Source: Hydractinia symbiolongicarpus
Lineage: Eukaryota; Cnidaria; Hydrozoa; Anthoathecata; Hydractiniidae
Reading direction: 5' to 3'
DNA: 64,000 nt
Assembly (NCBI RefSeq): GCF_029227915.1
Contig: NC_079887.1
Span: 20,519,650-20,583,649, forward strand
The notes below the pieces were generated by a model, which saw nothing but the letters and a program-made list of their open reading frames with translations, was not told the DNA's origin and ran no database searches. Made by a program: the position numbers and the translations under genes. Below, in pieces: positions 1 through 9,371 of this stretch (its first letter is position 1; every line of letters begins with the position of its first letter).

Positions 1-1190
1 TGTTAATCATCAATCAATTTCGAGAGAATGTTTTTATAATCAGCAGAAATTAAAAACGTACGAAATTTTCAAAATGAAACCAATTTCTAAAATAAAACCA
101 CGTGTTTTATTTATGTGACTTCTTAGAGTGTTTTGATATTTTCCCTAGGCGTTCAAAACATTTTTACTCGCTTATTGGACTATCGAGACCATCAGGTTAC
201 CTCGCCAAAATAAGTTTATATAAGACCTCCGACTTGATTCCTGGTTATAGTGCCTACCGTGGTGAACAAGCTGGAGTATAATCAATATGGCGCGGTCACG
301 GTTAAGTTGAATATATTCCGCCTCGTTACAAAAAATAACCGGAAATTGAAAAAATTGAAGAAGTATCTAGCATAGCTCATCAAATAATAAAAAAATAACA
401 ATATTTGTGATCAAATTTGTAACGCAGTCTTCATTTTTTCCCAATTTTACGAACATTGAGATACGCACAAAACCGGCGTAGAGCTAGGACGCGGGGGCCA
501 GGTCGGACTTTAAAAGTCGTGACGTTACGGCAATAGGTTAAAAAATCGGTCAAAGAAGAAGAAGAAGGAGGATAAGAAAAAGACCGCCCGTTTTAATAAG
601 ATCTCGGATGTAATCCGAAATCTTAATAAAGGTAGTAAACAAACTATACTTCGCTGGAAAATTAAAATTGTCTCTAAACTAACCTCGTTTTCATGTTAGT
701 ATTATGTCTATTCCGGCTGTGTATTTTGCGGAATGGAAATGGATATTGAAATGGTTAACAACAACAAACTATTGTTTGTTTTTAATCCGCCATGTTTGAA
801 AGTGTCTTCCAAAATAATTTTAAAATCTTTTAATTAATTTCATAATTTCTATATTAAATTAAATATAATTATAAACTTTAAAAGTGACAAGAAAATAGCT
901 AGCTAAACAGCAAAACAAAGTTCTACGTTCTACGACTGATATAGTACAGGCGATTGATGGTGCTAAACTAAAAGTTTAGCACATGTTAATTGGGGTTACA
1001 GAAGGAAAGGTGTGTCTCCATTGACTCCTAGTATAAGGCTAACCTGGTTCACTAGTGTTTTGTCATTCTGCATTATTAATTTTACAAATGTGTTGGTGAC
1101 CTATGACAAATAGTCAACACTATATTAATTTAACCAAAACAATAGACTGCCTTAAGCTTGTTACTTAAGGCCATAGATCCATACCACAAG
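1..1190. other. Non-coding stretch at window start
   Basis: I see no convincing gene here. The sequence is AT-rich with a slightly more GC-rich patch around 470-540. A small perfect inverted repeat lies at 960-982 (10-bp arms GTGCTAAACT, 3-nt loop), and another at about 1151-1171 has 7-bp arms (CCTTAAG). Either could be a transposon relic; neither is assignable. Confidence 0.5.
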
Positions 1191-1198
1191 CAGGGGGG

Positions 1199-1206
1199 TA
1201 TAAATA
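1199..1206 (+). promoter_or_regulatory. TATA box-like element
   Basis: A canonical TATAAATA follows a run of six Gs, 119 bases upstream of the ATG at 1325. The geometry suits an RNA polymerase II core promoter with initiation near 1230, followed by a short leader. It is called from motif and position only. Confidence 0.35.
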
Positions 1207-1324
1207 TGGAGTAGAACACAGTTAGCCTCTTGCTCTTGAACAGTTCAGACGTTTTGCAGAACACATTCAGAAAGTGGCTGCTTTTTAACATTGGTCTGAA
1301 ATTGCTCAATTCAAATAATACTTA

Positions 1325-1516
1325 ATGGCATCTAAAAAAGCAAAAAGCAAAGGTAAAACTCTTTTAACATACGACGAAATGATGGCTGAGCCTCATCTTA
1401 GAACTGCTGGCGAGTGGTCAGAGTTAGGCTTTGAAACTCTAACCATGATTGCGAAATCCTTTCAAATTTCAACTGAAGGCCGGTTTAGGTGCAGATGTCT
1501 ATTTTGTCGACAGTGA
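1325..1516 (+). CDS. Small unrecognised protein or first exon (63 codons)
   Basis: I do not recognise this gene. The ORF begins with a lysine-rich stretch (MASKKAKSKGK) and continues into a segment (about residues 28-52) that loosely resembles the helix pattern of a SAP-type DNA-binding motif. It sits 119 bases downstream of a TATA-like box, which is the main reason to list it. After codon 53 there is a possible splice donor (AG before GTGCAG, near 1488), so the reading to the stop at 1516 may be intronic and the true product longer. A tandem array follows immediately. It may be the start of a transposon gene; support is weak. Confidence 0.3.
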   Translation: MASKKAKSKGKTLLTYDEMMAEPHLRTAGEWSELGFETLTMIAKSFQISTEGRFRCRCLFCRQ

Positions 1517-1614
1517 TAGAGTTAATTAAGTATTTTGTAAGTATAGAGCCTGTCAGTTCATGTCAGTCTGTTATAATGAGACAAACGTTTAATTGTCATT
1601 AATTGTCATGTACT

Positions 1615-1935
1615 GTCAAAAGTCGGTTGCCAAAATGTCAAAAGAAGCCAGTGGCCATATGGTGCAGGAAAAAGAAGCCTGTGGGCCAATCGTTACGATA
1701 AAAACCTCACCATAATAGACATGTAGTGTCATGAGTTCGTTGTCAAAATGTCTAAAAGAAGCCAGTGGACATATGGTGCAGTAAAAAGAAGCCCATGTGC
1801 CAACTGTTACGATAAACACTCACCATAGTAAGACATATGTGTCAAGTGTCATGAGTCCGTTGTCAAAATGTCTAAAAGAAGCCAGTGGCCATATGGTGCA
1901 GTAAAAAGAAGCCCGTGTGCTAAGGCATGTAGTGT
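1615..1935. repeat. Tandem repeat, about 114-120 bp, 2.7 copies
   Basis: A unit containing AAAAGAAGCCAGTGG, CATATGGTGCAG and a following ACGATAAA...CTCACCATA segment recurs with starts near 1627, 1741 and 1861. Copies differ by a few substitutions and short indels. No coding role is visible; the minus-strand reading through it is a product of the repetition. Confidence 0.8.
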
Positions 1936-2550
1936 GAATTGTCTAGTCTGTTACAATAGTAATTTATTTTAGTACTTAATTTTTAACGAAGCCCTAGCAC
2001 CTCAACTATACCCCAAATATAACTGCAAACTATTTAAGAATACATTTTCTACCACTACTTTGTGTCGTTTTCACTTCTGAACCATACCAATTAATGTGTG
2101 GTATAATCGAGTTTCAATATATTGAAACATAAAAAATTTAGAAAATCTCTCAGTTGACAAGTCGACTCGTTGCATTTGTTATCTCGAGACAATAATTCAG
2201 GTTCAAAATAGTTATACGAATATTTAAAAACAATATTGTGAAATTTAAGTGGCTAATATTTTTGATTTTGAAATCAGTTTAAATGTTAACTGTTAAGGTA
2301 AGTTATTCCAAACTCTCATCTTTCTCTTCACTATCAAAAATATCGAAGAGGGAAAAATAATGAATTTAGTTTACTAGACTAAAGAGGTTGCTATGGTTCT
2401 GAAGTAACAACATGAAAGCACAACAACAATGACAGATAATGTTAGAAGTATATTTCTACACTTGAGTTTGGGGAAAGGAAGGGGGGGATGTCAGGTTTGG
2501 TATCAGGAGGCCCAAACCAGATGCATGTGTTTCCATCTTTATCCTTAGTA
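1936..2550. other. Non-coding interval
   Basis: AT-rich sequence without an ORF or a recognisable element. A short G-rich run (about 2471-2486) precedes the minisatellite. Confidence 0.5.
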
Positions 2551-2920
2551 AGGCGTATCTTGTGGAAACGTCTGCGTATCTTGTGGAAACGCTAACTCAC
2601 CTGGGTTGTATCTCATGGAAACACCTGGCTATCTCGTGGAAACGCTTACACTCAGCAAATATCATGGAAATGCCTACATCTGAGCGACTCGCTTGGAAAT
2701 TGCCTACATCTGAGCGACTCACTTGGAACTCGTCTATACCTCAGCAACTCGCTTGGAAATTGCCTACATCTCTGCGACTCACTTGGAAATCGCCTACACC
2801 TCAGCAACTCGCTTGGAAATTGCCTACATCTCCGCGACTCACTTGGAAATCGCCTACACCTCAGCAACTCGCTTGGAAATTGCCTACTACCTGCTATGGT
2901 GTATCTCGTGGAAACGCACA
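2551..2920. repeat. 30-bp minisatellite with 60-bp higher-order unit
   Basis: Units of about 30 bp carrying ACTCGCTTGGAAATTGCC or CTCACTTGGAAATCGCC alternate, giving a 60-bp dimer that is almost exact between 2690 and 2880. The flanking units, with CGTGGAAACGC, are more diverged. Because 30 is a multiple of three, several frames stay open on both strands, which explains the overlapping long ORFs here. I do not regard these as genes. Confidence 0.85.
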
Positions 2921-3790
2921 TTTGTTAGGGAAACAAATGCATCTTCATCCCATTTGGCTGACAAAGGAAGCTGGACATCCCACCATCGCGGGTGCAGTGC
3001 TTCTACCTCTGGACAAAATACTTGGCAATCGCAAGTACCCAAATTTTGGATCACCAAGAAAACCTTCAGGCAAGAGCACTGGTGTAAGCGAGCACGCGTC
3101 TTTGATGCCAATTGATCCCTCTGTTTTGTGTTGTAGATTGTTGTGTGTTGTAGTTCGTAGTATCTTTGCATGTTATAGTTCGATGTAAAAGACCCTCTGG
3201 GGCTACATCAATTGGTATGGTATGCATTCGTCATGTGTCGGATCATGGTCCGGTTATTGAGTTAACATAAGGGTCGTGGTTGATTGTAGGATTAGTTAAT
3301 ATGGGGACAGTTGTGGACATTGATGCCAGTACATGAAGTGATTGATGTACATAAAAGAAAAAGAAAAATATATAATAACAGGGTGGGTGGGTGGGCAAAC
3401 CAAACTATTAGCAAAATGTGATGATGGAAACTAGTTGACTTTAGCTGCTCCCATTTTATATGTAGGTATTAGTTATAGTTACCTTGAGGGCCCCTAGTGT
3501 TCATGTCCTGTGACCACCCTTTTCACTAGTCTACCATTCTAGATTTGGAAGAACATTGAGTTTCTAAAGTATATCCTTCAATGATGCTAGTAGCCATCTT
3601 TGTTGACACTTGAATACTAAATGCAATCAAAGCTAAGCCTCTCAACAAGGTATAAATACTTACTTCAGGAACCACAATTAACATGTGGTGAACTGTTGGT
3701 CCATCACCATTTAGATATAGTTGGGATCTTTTACCTAGTTGCCATGGCTCCTTCACTTGCCTCCCATGAAATAGAACAATTTAATTTCAT
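2921..3790. other. Non-coding interval
   Basis: No gene is supported. A (GGGT)n-like patch lies at about 3382-3395. Open frames continuing from the minisatellite end within it and match no protein I recognise. Confidence 0.5.
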
Positions 3791-4794
3791 TTAACCCTAT
3801 TCGGTCCGGGGGAGGGGGCAGATTCCGCCCCCCCCTGACGGTTTCTTTTTAATAACTCCTGATTGCTTTGTTATATGGCTATGATACTTACTGAGTTTAA
3901 ACATTTATCTATTAGACACCTGCATGCTAATTTTTTAGGTCCCATACCTTTCAGAGGCTTTGATATTGGCCATTACTCGAAACTACCCCTAAAAATCTCT
4001 ATGAAATCCTTATAATGGGGAAAATATAATAACTCCTGTTAGAATTATCCTTAGAACTTGAAACTTGCAACACAACTTTTTTTCATCACGAAGAATCATT
4101 TTGAATAATTTGAACACGTGACTAATCCGATTTCCCGATTTTGTCAAGTTTCACCCGAAAATCGGAAAAAAACGAATTTTCGGGCAATTTTTGGCAATTT
4201 TTTATCTGATCCATGTAAAAACCGGAAGATATGTTAAGTAACTTTTATTTAACTTTCAGAGACTTCTAACAGAATGTAAAAATTCGCTCTAGAACAAAAG
4301 TTATTATTTTTTAAGCAGATAGTGGCATTTTTAACAATTTTCAACCTTCTGATGACGTCACAGAAAATGTCCTGACGCAAGCAAAAGTTTATTGGCGCCA
4401 TTCATGTACTATAAGTTTACCAAGTTTGATTCAATTTGAACAATCCTATGAAAAGTTATTAAGGGGGGGCGGAATCCGCCCCCCCCCCCCCCCCCGGTCA
4501 TAGTATGTTCGTTAAACTCACACATAAAAACTCATCGTTGTAGAGTACAGTTCTATTGCTGTAGATAGGACAAAAGTTACAAAACATTTATATATAGTAA
4601 TAGCTGAAAATATATACAAGCCTGAAATGAAAGTAGAACACATATATAATATAAGCAACAACAAAGCCAAGGTAATAACACATCTCTATATAATATTAAT
4701 AAGCGTGAACAAAATATATATATACATAGCATAGCTGACAACGTAAAATATGTGAAAAGTCCAAATCCAAAGTAGTAGTAGAAAATAAAATATG

Positions 4795-5882
4795 TCATGC
4801 AAGGTGTGATGCCATGAGTCGTTGGGCAGAAAAGCGCTGAGCAAGGGGCATGTGAAGGTAAAGAAACATACTATCAGATTTCCAGTCCCCCAATAAGGAT
4901 ATGACATCCAGGGGAACACCTGCCTCTAAAGCAAAGGTGGCCCCCCCACGGCGAAACGAGTGGGTACCATATTGGGAGGTAGAACACCCTAACTCTGTCA
5001 ACACTTTTTTCATAACGGACATGAAAGTCCGATATGTCAATATAGTGTTGGGTAGCACAAGGATTTGCGCCAACAAAAGGCTTGAGCATCAGGCAGAACA
5101 CCTGGAGTGAGAGAAAAAGCATGCAAAATAGCCCGAACTGGACAAAGAGGAGAAGAAGGAATAGCCACCAGTGGAACAGTAATTGTGCGCTGTCCCAGTT
5201 GGATGGTCTTACTCCATCTAACTAGAACGAGAATATGGTCATCATGAAAAGTAAAATCAGACCGAACTAGTTGTTTGAGCGGATTAAATATCGTAGAAGA
5301 TGCTGGCAATAAATGTGACTTACGGAACAGACCAAAAAATGAAACTAAACAAACAGCCCAAAATGAAGCATGAAAGCTACAATTTAGGTTAAGGCGAGAA
5401 CGAATACCAAAAAGAAGAGCAGTGGTAATAGGAAGACGTGGCTTGGCCAGAACACCAAGCATACGCTTCATACCTTTTAAAACTGTGGATAGTGTCCAAT
5501 TGTTGGTTAGAGGATTAGCATATCCCATCTCAAGATGTAGAAGGCCAACAAAATTTAGATACATACAAACTGATTGTGGTAGTAAAAACCTAGCCAGATG
5601 GGCAATATATAGGCATAAAAAATCTGTGGAGGCAGGCACAAGTGGCGAAGACATCTGGCTACAAACACATTCATAAGCCTAGCGATGCGTGCGATAGCTC
5701 TTTTTTGTATTCTCAGCATAGGTGGCCTGCCGAAAAAGGACAACGTCGTGCACCAACTCCGAAACGAAGGGGGGCAACTCTAGAGGAAGGAGAATACAAA
5801 AATTAGCTACCACAGATGGTATACTTACCAATGAGAAAATAATAAGAATAGGCAGACATATGATTGATGGCAACCATATCAC
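4795..5882 (-). pseudogene. Tyrosine recombinase of the DIRS/Ngaro-like element
   Basis: This enzyme would cut and rejoin circular cDNA into the genome through a tyrosine-DNA intermediate. The visible catalytic features, in order, are an arginine in the box LFRKSHLLP, then HSFRRGGAT with the H-x-x-R pair, then GDWKSD, and a tyrosine shortly after (LYLHMP). The N-terminal core-binding part includes FRQATYAENTKKSYRTHR. Two lesions are visible: an in-frame TAG at 5676-5678 between that part and the body, and a one-base frame change near 5060-5075 that separates the first arginine from the HxxR box. A short intron (5780-5828) joins this frame to the upstream RT frame. The recombinase identity is firm; the broken state is seen directly. 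Confidence 0.85.
5780..5828 (-). other. Probable 49-bp intron between RT-RNase H and recombinase
   Basis: On the minus strand a strong donor (GTAAGTAT, 5821-5828) is followed after 49 bases by a pyrimidine-rich acceptor ending CCTTCCTCTAG at 5780. Without removal, the RT-RNase H frame stops at 5803 in a different frame from the recombinase. With removal, the split codon closes as GAG and the two frames become continuous. Introns at this place are known in some DIRS-like elements; this one is inferred from sequence. Confidence 0.6.
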
Positions 5883-7372
5883 AGACTGAAGTCAGTGAGT
5901 TGAGCTGCAAAAAGTGCAAAAATGATAATAAGTGTTGTCTTGAATGAAGACGTGATATGTCGTCAGCAAGGACATTCTGAGCACCAGCTACATGGAAAGC
6001 CTTCAAACGAAAATTGAAGGTAGTCGATAACCAAAACAACTGACGTAAATAGTTCATCATAACAGGGTGATGGGTAGTTCCTTTATTAAGCATAGCAACA
6101 GCAGCAGTATTATTGCAGAAGACATGGATAGTTTTGTTCTGCCAAGTGGGAGCCCAGCGAATAGCAGAAAGAACTACACACAGGGCTTCCTTAAAATTAA
6201 TATGCAAAGAGGCAAGAGGGGAATGGTCTACCCATAGATGAGAATAGAACCAATCACCCTCAAAAAAGGCACCAACAGCGTCAGAGCAAGCATCAGTTTG
6301 CAGACTGGTAATAGGTCTTTGGTCATAGAAATCGCATTGTCCATTAAACACACCCAAGAACTGATCCCACCAAGCTATATCCCTGTGAAATTCGAGCGTC
6401 AAGCGACACTTCGAGGCAGAGGAAGACAAGGTGTTCATCAGATCCAGGACACGTCTCAAGAACGTTCTACCACCATACACGACTTTACAAGCCCAATTTA
6501 GGCGACCAGCAAGACGTTGCAACTCTTTCTTAGAGGCTCTCTGCTTGGTTAAAAAATGTGACACTACTTCCCTCAATGCATCCAGTTTAGCAGGTGGAAG
6601 AGAAAGGGTAAGTGACACAGTGTCAAGCAGAATTCCAAAAAAAGTAAGTTGCTGGCATGGAGGGACCAACTTAGCAGGGCTAAGCTGAAACCCTAGCGCA
6701 ACAAGTAATTTACAGAGTGTGTTATAGGCCTCATAACATTCAGTCTGTGTTCGGCCAATAACAAGAAAATCATCTAGGTAGACAATAACGAGAGGAAAAC
6801 CTCGTCTTAGCATCATACGACGAACAGATTGTGTAAGGCGATGAAATATTCCAGGAGCACTTCGACCTCCAAAAGGAAGTCGAGTATCGACCAGATATGA
6901 GTATCGAGTGCTTCCAGAAAACCGCCATTTTAGACCAAGCGCAGCATAGTTTGATGGATGAACAGGTACTGACCAATATGCATGGCGTAAATCAACCTTG
7001 GCCATAAAATATCCCTGTTTGATCATAGCACAGGCATCATTGATAGTTTGAAATTTTTGTTTTTCAATATCAATGTATGTATTGACACCCTTTCCAACTG
7101 ACATGGAACAGTCATGTATAATGCGTACATTGAGTAAGAACATAGTTACCAGTTTTAAATTCATCCAGCAGAGTAGCTTCTACTTTCATATGAGCTGTAG
7201 GACTGGTAACAGAAAAGTAGTTATTCATTTCGGCAGGCAATAAATCAGAGTCCTTAGGAAGAAGCTGAAAACCACAGTGAATTACATTAAGGAGGAAGTC
7301 ACGATCTGGGTCTTCAGCCAGTTCATTGGTCCATAAGTCAACATTAAGAGGAGTGCGAAATTCTGAGGGTAG
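5803..7372 (-). pseudogene. Reverse transcriptase-RNase H of the DIRS/Ngaro-like element
   Basis: The RT part shows MAKVDLRHAYWSVPVHP, LPFGGRSAPGIF and the active-site box IVYLDDFLV with its two aspartates. RNase H follows with a D near LQTDACSDAVGAFF, FCNNTAAVAMLNKG, and a terminal HVAGAQNVLADDISR. The 5' part of the RT (7112-7370) is in another frame. At about 7112-7164 the two frames overlap, and the residues normally between an N-terminal TGNYV-like stretch and IIHDCSM are missing, so a small deletion with a frame change has occurred. Downstream the frame ends at 5803 unless the 49-bp intron is removed. The family is certain; the copy is defective. Confidence 0.85.
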
Positions 7373-8221
7373 TCAATTGTCAGAATTGTGGTTTTGTCCA
7401 GAATGAGGTTTGCCACAAGCCTGATTACCAATTTTGCGGTTGCAGACGTGGGTGAATTTACATTCTGTTTTCTGGCAACCTTTTTGGCGGTTAAAATTAC
7501 GACATATTTCCACACTGGAAGAAGTATGTGTAGGAAACCCTGAAGACGATCCTGAGGCAGGTGAGCCTGATATTCCCTTGCTTAAGGTACTGGAAGGGTT
7601 ACAGACAGGAGGGGAGGCCCAACGAGGTATAAGCATCACTTCATGCAAATGGCTATTGTCAAAGCTCCATGGATAGCCATAAGTGTGCTGAAGAATTCGA
7701 TATTCATCGTCATACTTTAGCACAGACTCCCAGGTGTACTTTCTAGCCAACTCTAAGATCTTAATGGAATAAGACAAATAGTCACGTAAATCGGACGAGG
7801 TTGGCAATCTGGCAGAAGACAATAATTCATAAAAAATTCTCAAATTAGCTATGTTATATTGTTCCATGGAAAGAGATTCCAGTCTTGGCTTCTTATTTCC
7901 AATGGCCAACATTAGCGTAGTTTGCGAACCAGGATCAGTAGAAATAACTTTCTCCTGCTCCACAGGACGAAGCCGAGAAACAAAATCGACTATACGAAGT
8001 GGCTTACCATTTCCAGTGTTTGAAGAAAGTGCAGGGCGCAGAAACAATTCTGAACTACGGTCTTTTTGCTGGCGAAAAACATCCGATAGGGAGCGTGTTT
8101 GTTGTTGTGACAAGACAGTGCGATTGGTCAACAAATTGGCGGACTGTTGCGGAGCAAGCAAGGAAGCAAAAAAAGATGGCGGTTGTACGTCAAGAAGCGA
8201 AGGGCGGATTGTCTTGGACAC
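7373..8221 (-). CDS. Gag-like protein, zinc-finger half
   Basis: This 282-residue frame is the second half of the gag-like region of the DIRS/Ngaro-like element. A helical middle section (about residues 120-180, with YTWESVLKYDDEYR) leads to a serine-rich linker. A C-terminal cysteine/histidine cluster follows: CRNFNRQKGCQKTECKFTH, then further Cys and His residues up to CGKPHSGQNH. Such CCCH/knuckle-like clusters in retroelement gag proteins bind nucleic acid. It overlaps the upstream gag frame by 32 bases (8190-8221) in a different phase, so the two are either expressed by a frame change or were one gene now broken. The listed start may therefore not be used. Confidence 0.65.
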   Translation of the reverse strand: MSKTIRPSLLDVQPPSFFASLLAPQQSANLLTNRTVLSQQQTRSLSDVFRQQKDRSSELFLRPALSSNTGNGKPLRIVDFVSRLRPVEQEKVISTDPGSQTTLMLAIGNKKPRLESLSMEQYNIANLRIFYELLSSARLPTSSDLRDYLSYSIKILELARKYTWESVLKYDDEYRILQHTYGYPWSFDNSHLHEVMLIPRWASPPVCNPSSTLSKGISGSPASGSSSGFPTHTSSSVEICRNFNRQKGCQKTECKFTHVCNRKIGNQACGKPHSGQNHNSDN

Positions 8222-8807
8222 GATTGGTTGGATTTACAGTTTGCTGCAACGGGGATGTGCTTAAAATTTGTGCTGGGCAGGCATTTCTGGAAGAAGCTGA
8301 GCGTAGCCTAGCTAACTCTGATTGTCGAGCAGCAATCTGATTGAGAAGGTGTTGCTCTTCTGTTTGTAAACTTTCCCTTAGGGATAGCTCTTCCTGTTCT
8401 AAGACAGCCAGCTGATTTCGAAGAGCAGCTAGCTGAGACGGTGAAGAAGATTTGTTTGGGTTGTTTAGGTGAGACTGCAGAGGCGAAGATCTTTGGATTA
8501 AAGACATTGGGTTATTAGCGATAGTTAAGGAAAGTGTTGAAGCAGCTGATGTGACAGTGTTGGTAGCGCTAGAACGACGACCTGGACAGTGACGACTGGG
8601 AATACCAAAGTCGTGTAGAGCCAGAAGTGCCTTGCAGCCAGGACATTTTGGGATACGTTTCTTTTTGAGTGTGGACGATTCCTCAAGAGCGACAGACATT
8701 GCACCAGATTGGAAGGTTTGAGAAGTTGAATCTTCATCTTCTGAGCCATCTGGCGTTTGAGTGGGTGAGATAAAATATAACAGCATCCATATAGGTGATA
8801 AATTCAT
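8190..8807 (-). CDS. Gag-like protein, coiled-coil half
   Basis: First frame of the element on the minus strand, 205 codons. It holds a small zinc-binding-like pattern (KCPGCKALLALHDF followed by HC, about residues 54-75). A leucine-rich heptad stretch from about 125 to 170 (QLAALRNQLAVLEQEELSL) predicts a coiled coil, as expected for a self-assembling gag protein. The end overlaps the zinc-finger frame at 8190-8221. The family assignment rests mainly on position and architecture; I know no enzymatic motif here. Confidence 0.55.
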   Translation of the reverse strand: MNLSPIWMLLYFISPTQTPDGSEDEDSTSQTFQSGAMSVALEESSTLKKKRIPKCPGCKALLALHDFGIPSRHCPGRRSSATNTVTSAASTLSLTIANNPMSLIQRSSPLQSHLNNPNKSSSPSQLAALRNQLAVLEQEELSLRESLQTEEQHLLNQIAARQSELARLRSASSRNACPAQILSTSPLQQTVNPTNRVQDNPPFAS

Positions 8808-9070
8808 GTTTAATTAGCCAAAGATTGGTTTGATTGCAAATTGATTGATTAGATATAAGTGGATTAATAAGCAGCAGACATAAGCATAAGAAAAACTGCT
8901 AGAACTGAAAAGGAAAACCATGAGGCAACTGCAGCTTAAATACTAGCAAGACTGCTGACCAAAATATATGCTGCTGACCAGAAAAGGCACATAGGTAATG
9001 GTGAACTAACTATGGGCAATACAAACTAGAGTACTGTAGGAAGAAAATCTATATATGTGTGCATTTAAAC

Positions 9071-9094
9071 ACTCATAAATATATATTTATGAGT
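9071..9094. repeat. Perfect 24-bp palindrome at retrotransposon end
   Basis: ACTCATAAATATATATTTATGAGT-type perfect palindrome lying eight bases inside the right end of the DIRS/Ngaro-like element. It may belong to the element's terminal structure or be a simple AT cruciform. Confidence 0.7.
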
Positions 9095-9351
9095 CACAAA
9101 AACCCCGGACCGAATAGGGTTAAAAGAGTTTGGAAAGTTGTCTGGGAGTTTAATTTTTTCCAGTAATAATGCATGACATGAACTATATAGCTCTGACTCA
9201 GGTGATGTTGTATTAACAGTTTTGGTAATGCATATTAATGTTTTTTAACAAAATTTGTGCTTGATTCTTCTGATAAGGCCATTGAAAACTGACCTTCTGG
9301 TTAGCATGTATACATATATAGTGTCCAACAAGTAGATGTATGCTATTTATA

Positions 9352-9365
9352 TTTCTTTCTTTAGA
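9352..9365 (+). promoter_or_regulatory. Splice acceptor upstream of fucosyltransferase ATG
   Basis: A pyrimidine-rich tract ending TTTCTTTCTTTAG lies six bases before the preferred ATG at 9372. It suits a 5' UTR intron or a spliced-leader trans-splice site, and it argues against using the upstream ATG at 9336, which would lie within the presumed intron. Confidence 0.5.
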
Positions 9366-9371
9366 CTTAGT

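Larger units (their letters stand above)
4498..9102 (-). mobile_element. DIRS/Ngaro-like tyrosine-recombinase retrotransposon
   Basis: Read on the minus strand, the order is a gag-like region, a reverse transcriptase with RNase H, then a tyrosine recombinase in place of a DDE integrase. That order defines DIRS-order elements. No methyltransferase domain lies between RNase H and the recombinase, which fits Ngaro-like better than DIRS1- or PAT-like elements. The ends are set by where the host MITE sequence breaks (CCCCGG at 4492-4497 and 9103-9108) and could shift by up to six bases. I could not identify split direct repeats. A perfect 24-bp palindrome lies eight bases inside the right end. The gag overlap, RT and recombinase all carry lesions, so this copy is inactive. 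Confidence 0.8.
3795..9119. mobile_element. piggyBac-type MITE, split by a retrotransposon
   Basis: A perfect 17-bp inverted repeat, CCCTATTCGGTCCGGGG at 3795-3811 and its complement at 9103-9119, is flanked on both sides by TTAA (3791-3794 and 9120-9123). TTAA duplication with a CCCT terminus is the signature of the piggyBac superfamily. The MITE itself is only 3795-4497 plus 9103-9119, about 720 bp. At its two ends lie matching GC-rich palindromes around GATTCCGCCCCC (3820-3833) and GGCGGAATCCGCC (4468-4480), which extend the inverted repeat to about 40 bp once the insert is removed. No transposase is encoded, so it is non-autonomous. Everything from 4498 to 9102 is a later insertion. Confidence 0.75.

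Noticed and set aside
2562-3188. Open frames of 208, 130 and 89 codons over 2562-3188 on both strands
   Set aside because: They are produced by a 30-bp tandem repeat whose unit is divisible by three. Repetitive Trp/Lys- or Arg/Ser-rich readings on both strands are an artefact of the array.
4498-9102. Reading the whole 3.8-9.1 kb block as one large piggyBac element
   Set aside because: The interior encodes RT, RNase H and a tyrosine recombinase, with no piggyBac transposase, and removing it restores a continuous MITE end.
9336-9371. Upstream in-frame ATG of the fucosyltransferase
   Set aside because: A splice-acceptor-like tract lies between it and the ATG at 9372, and the downstream start already gives a normal short tail before the membrane segment.
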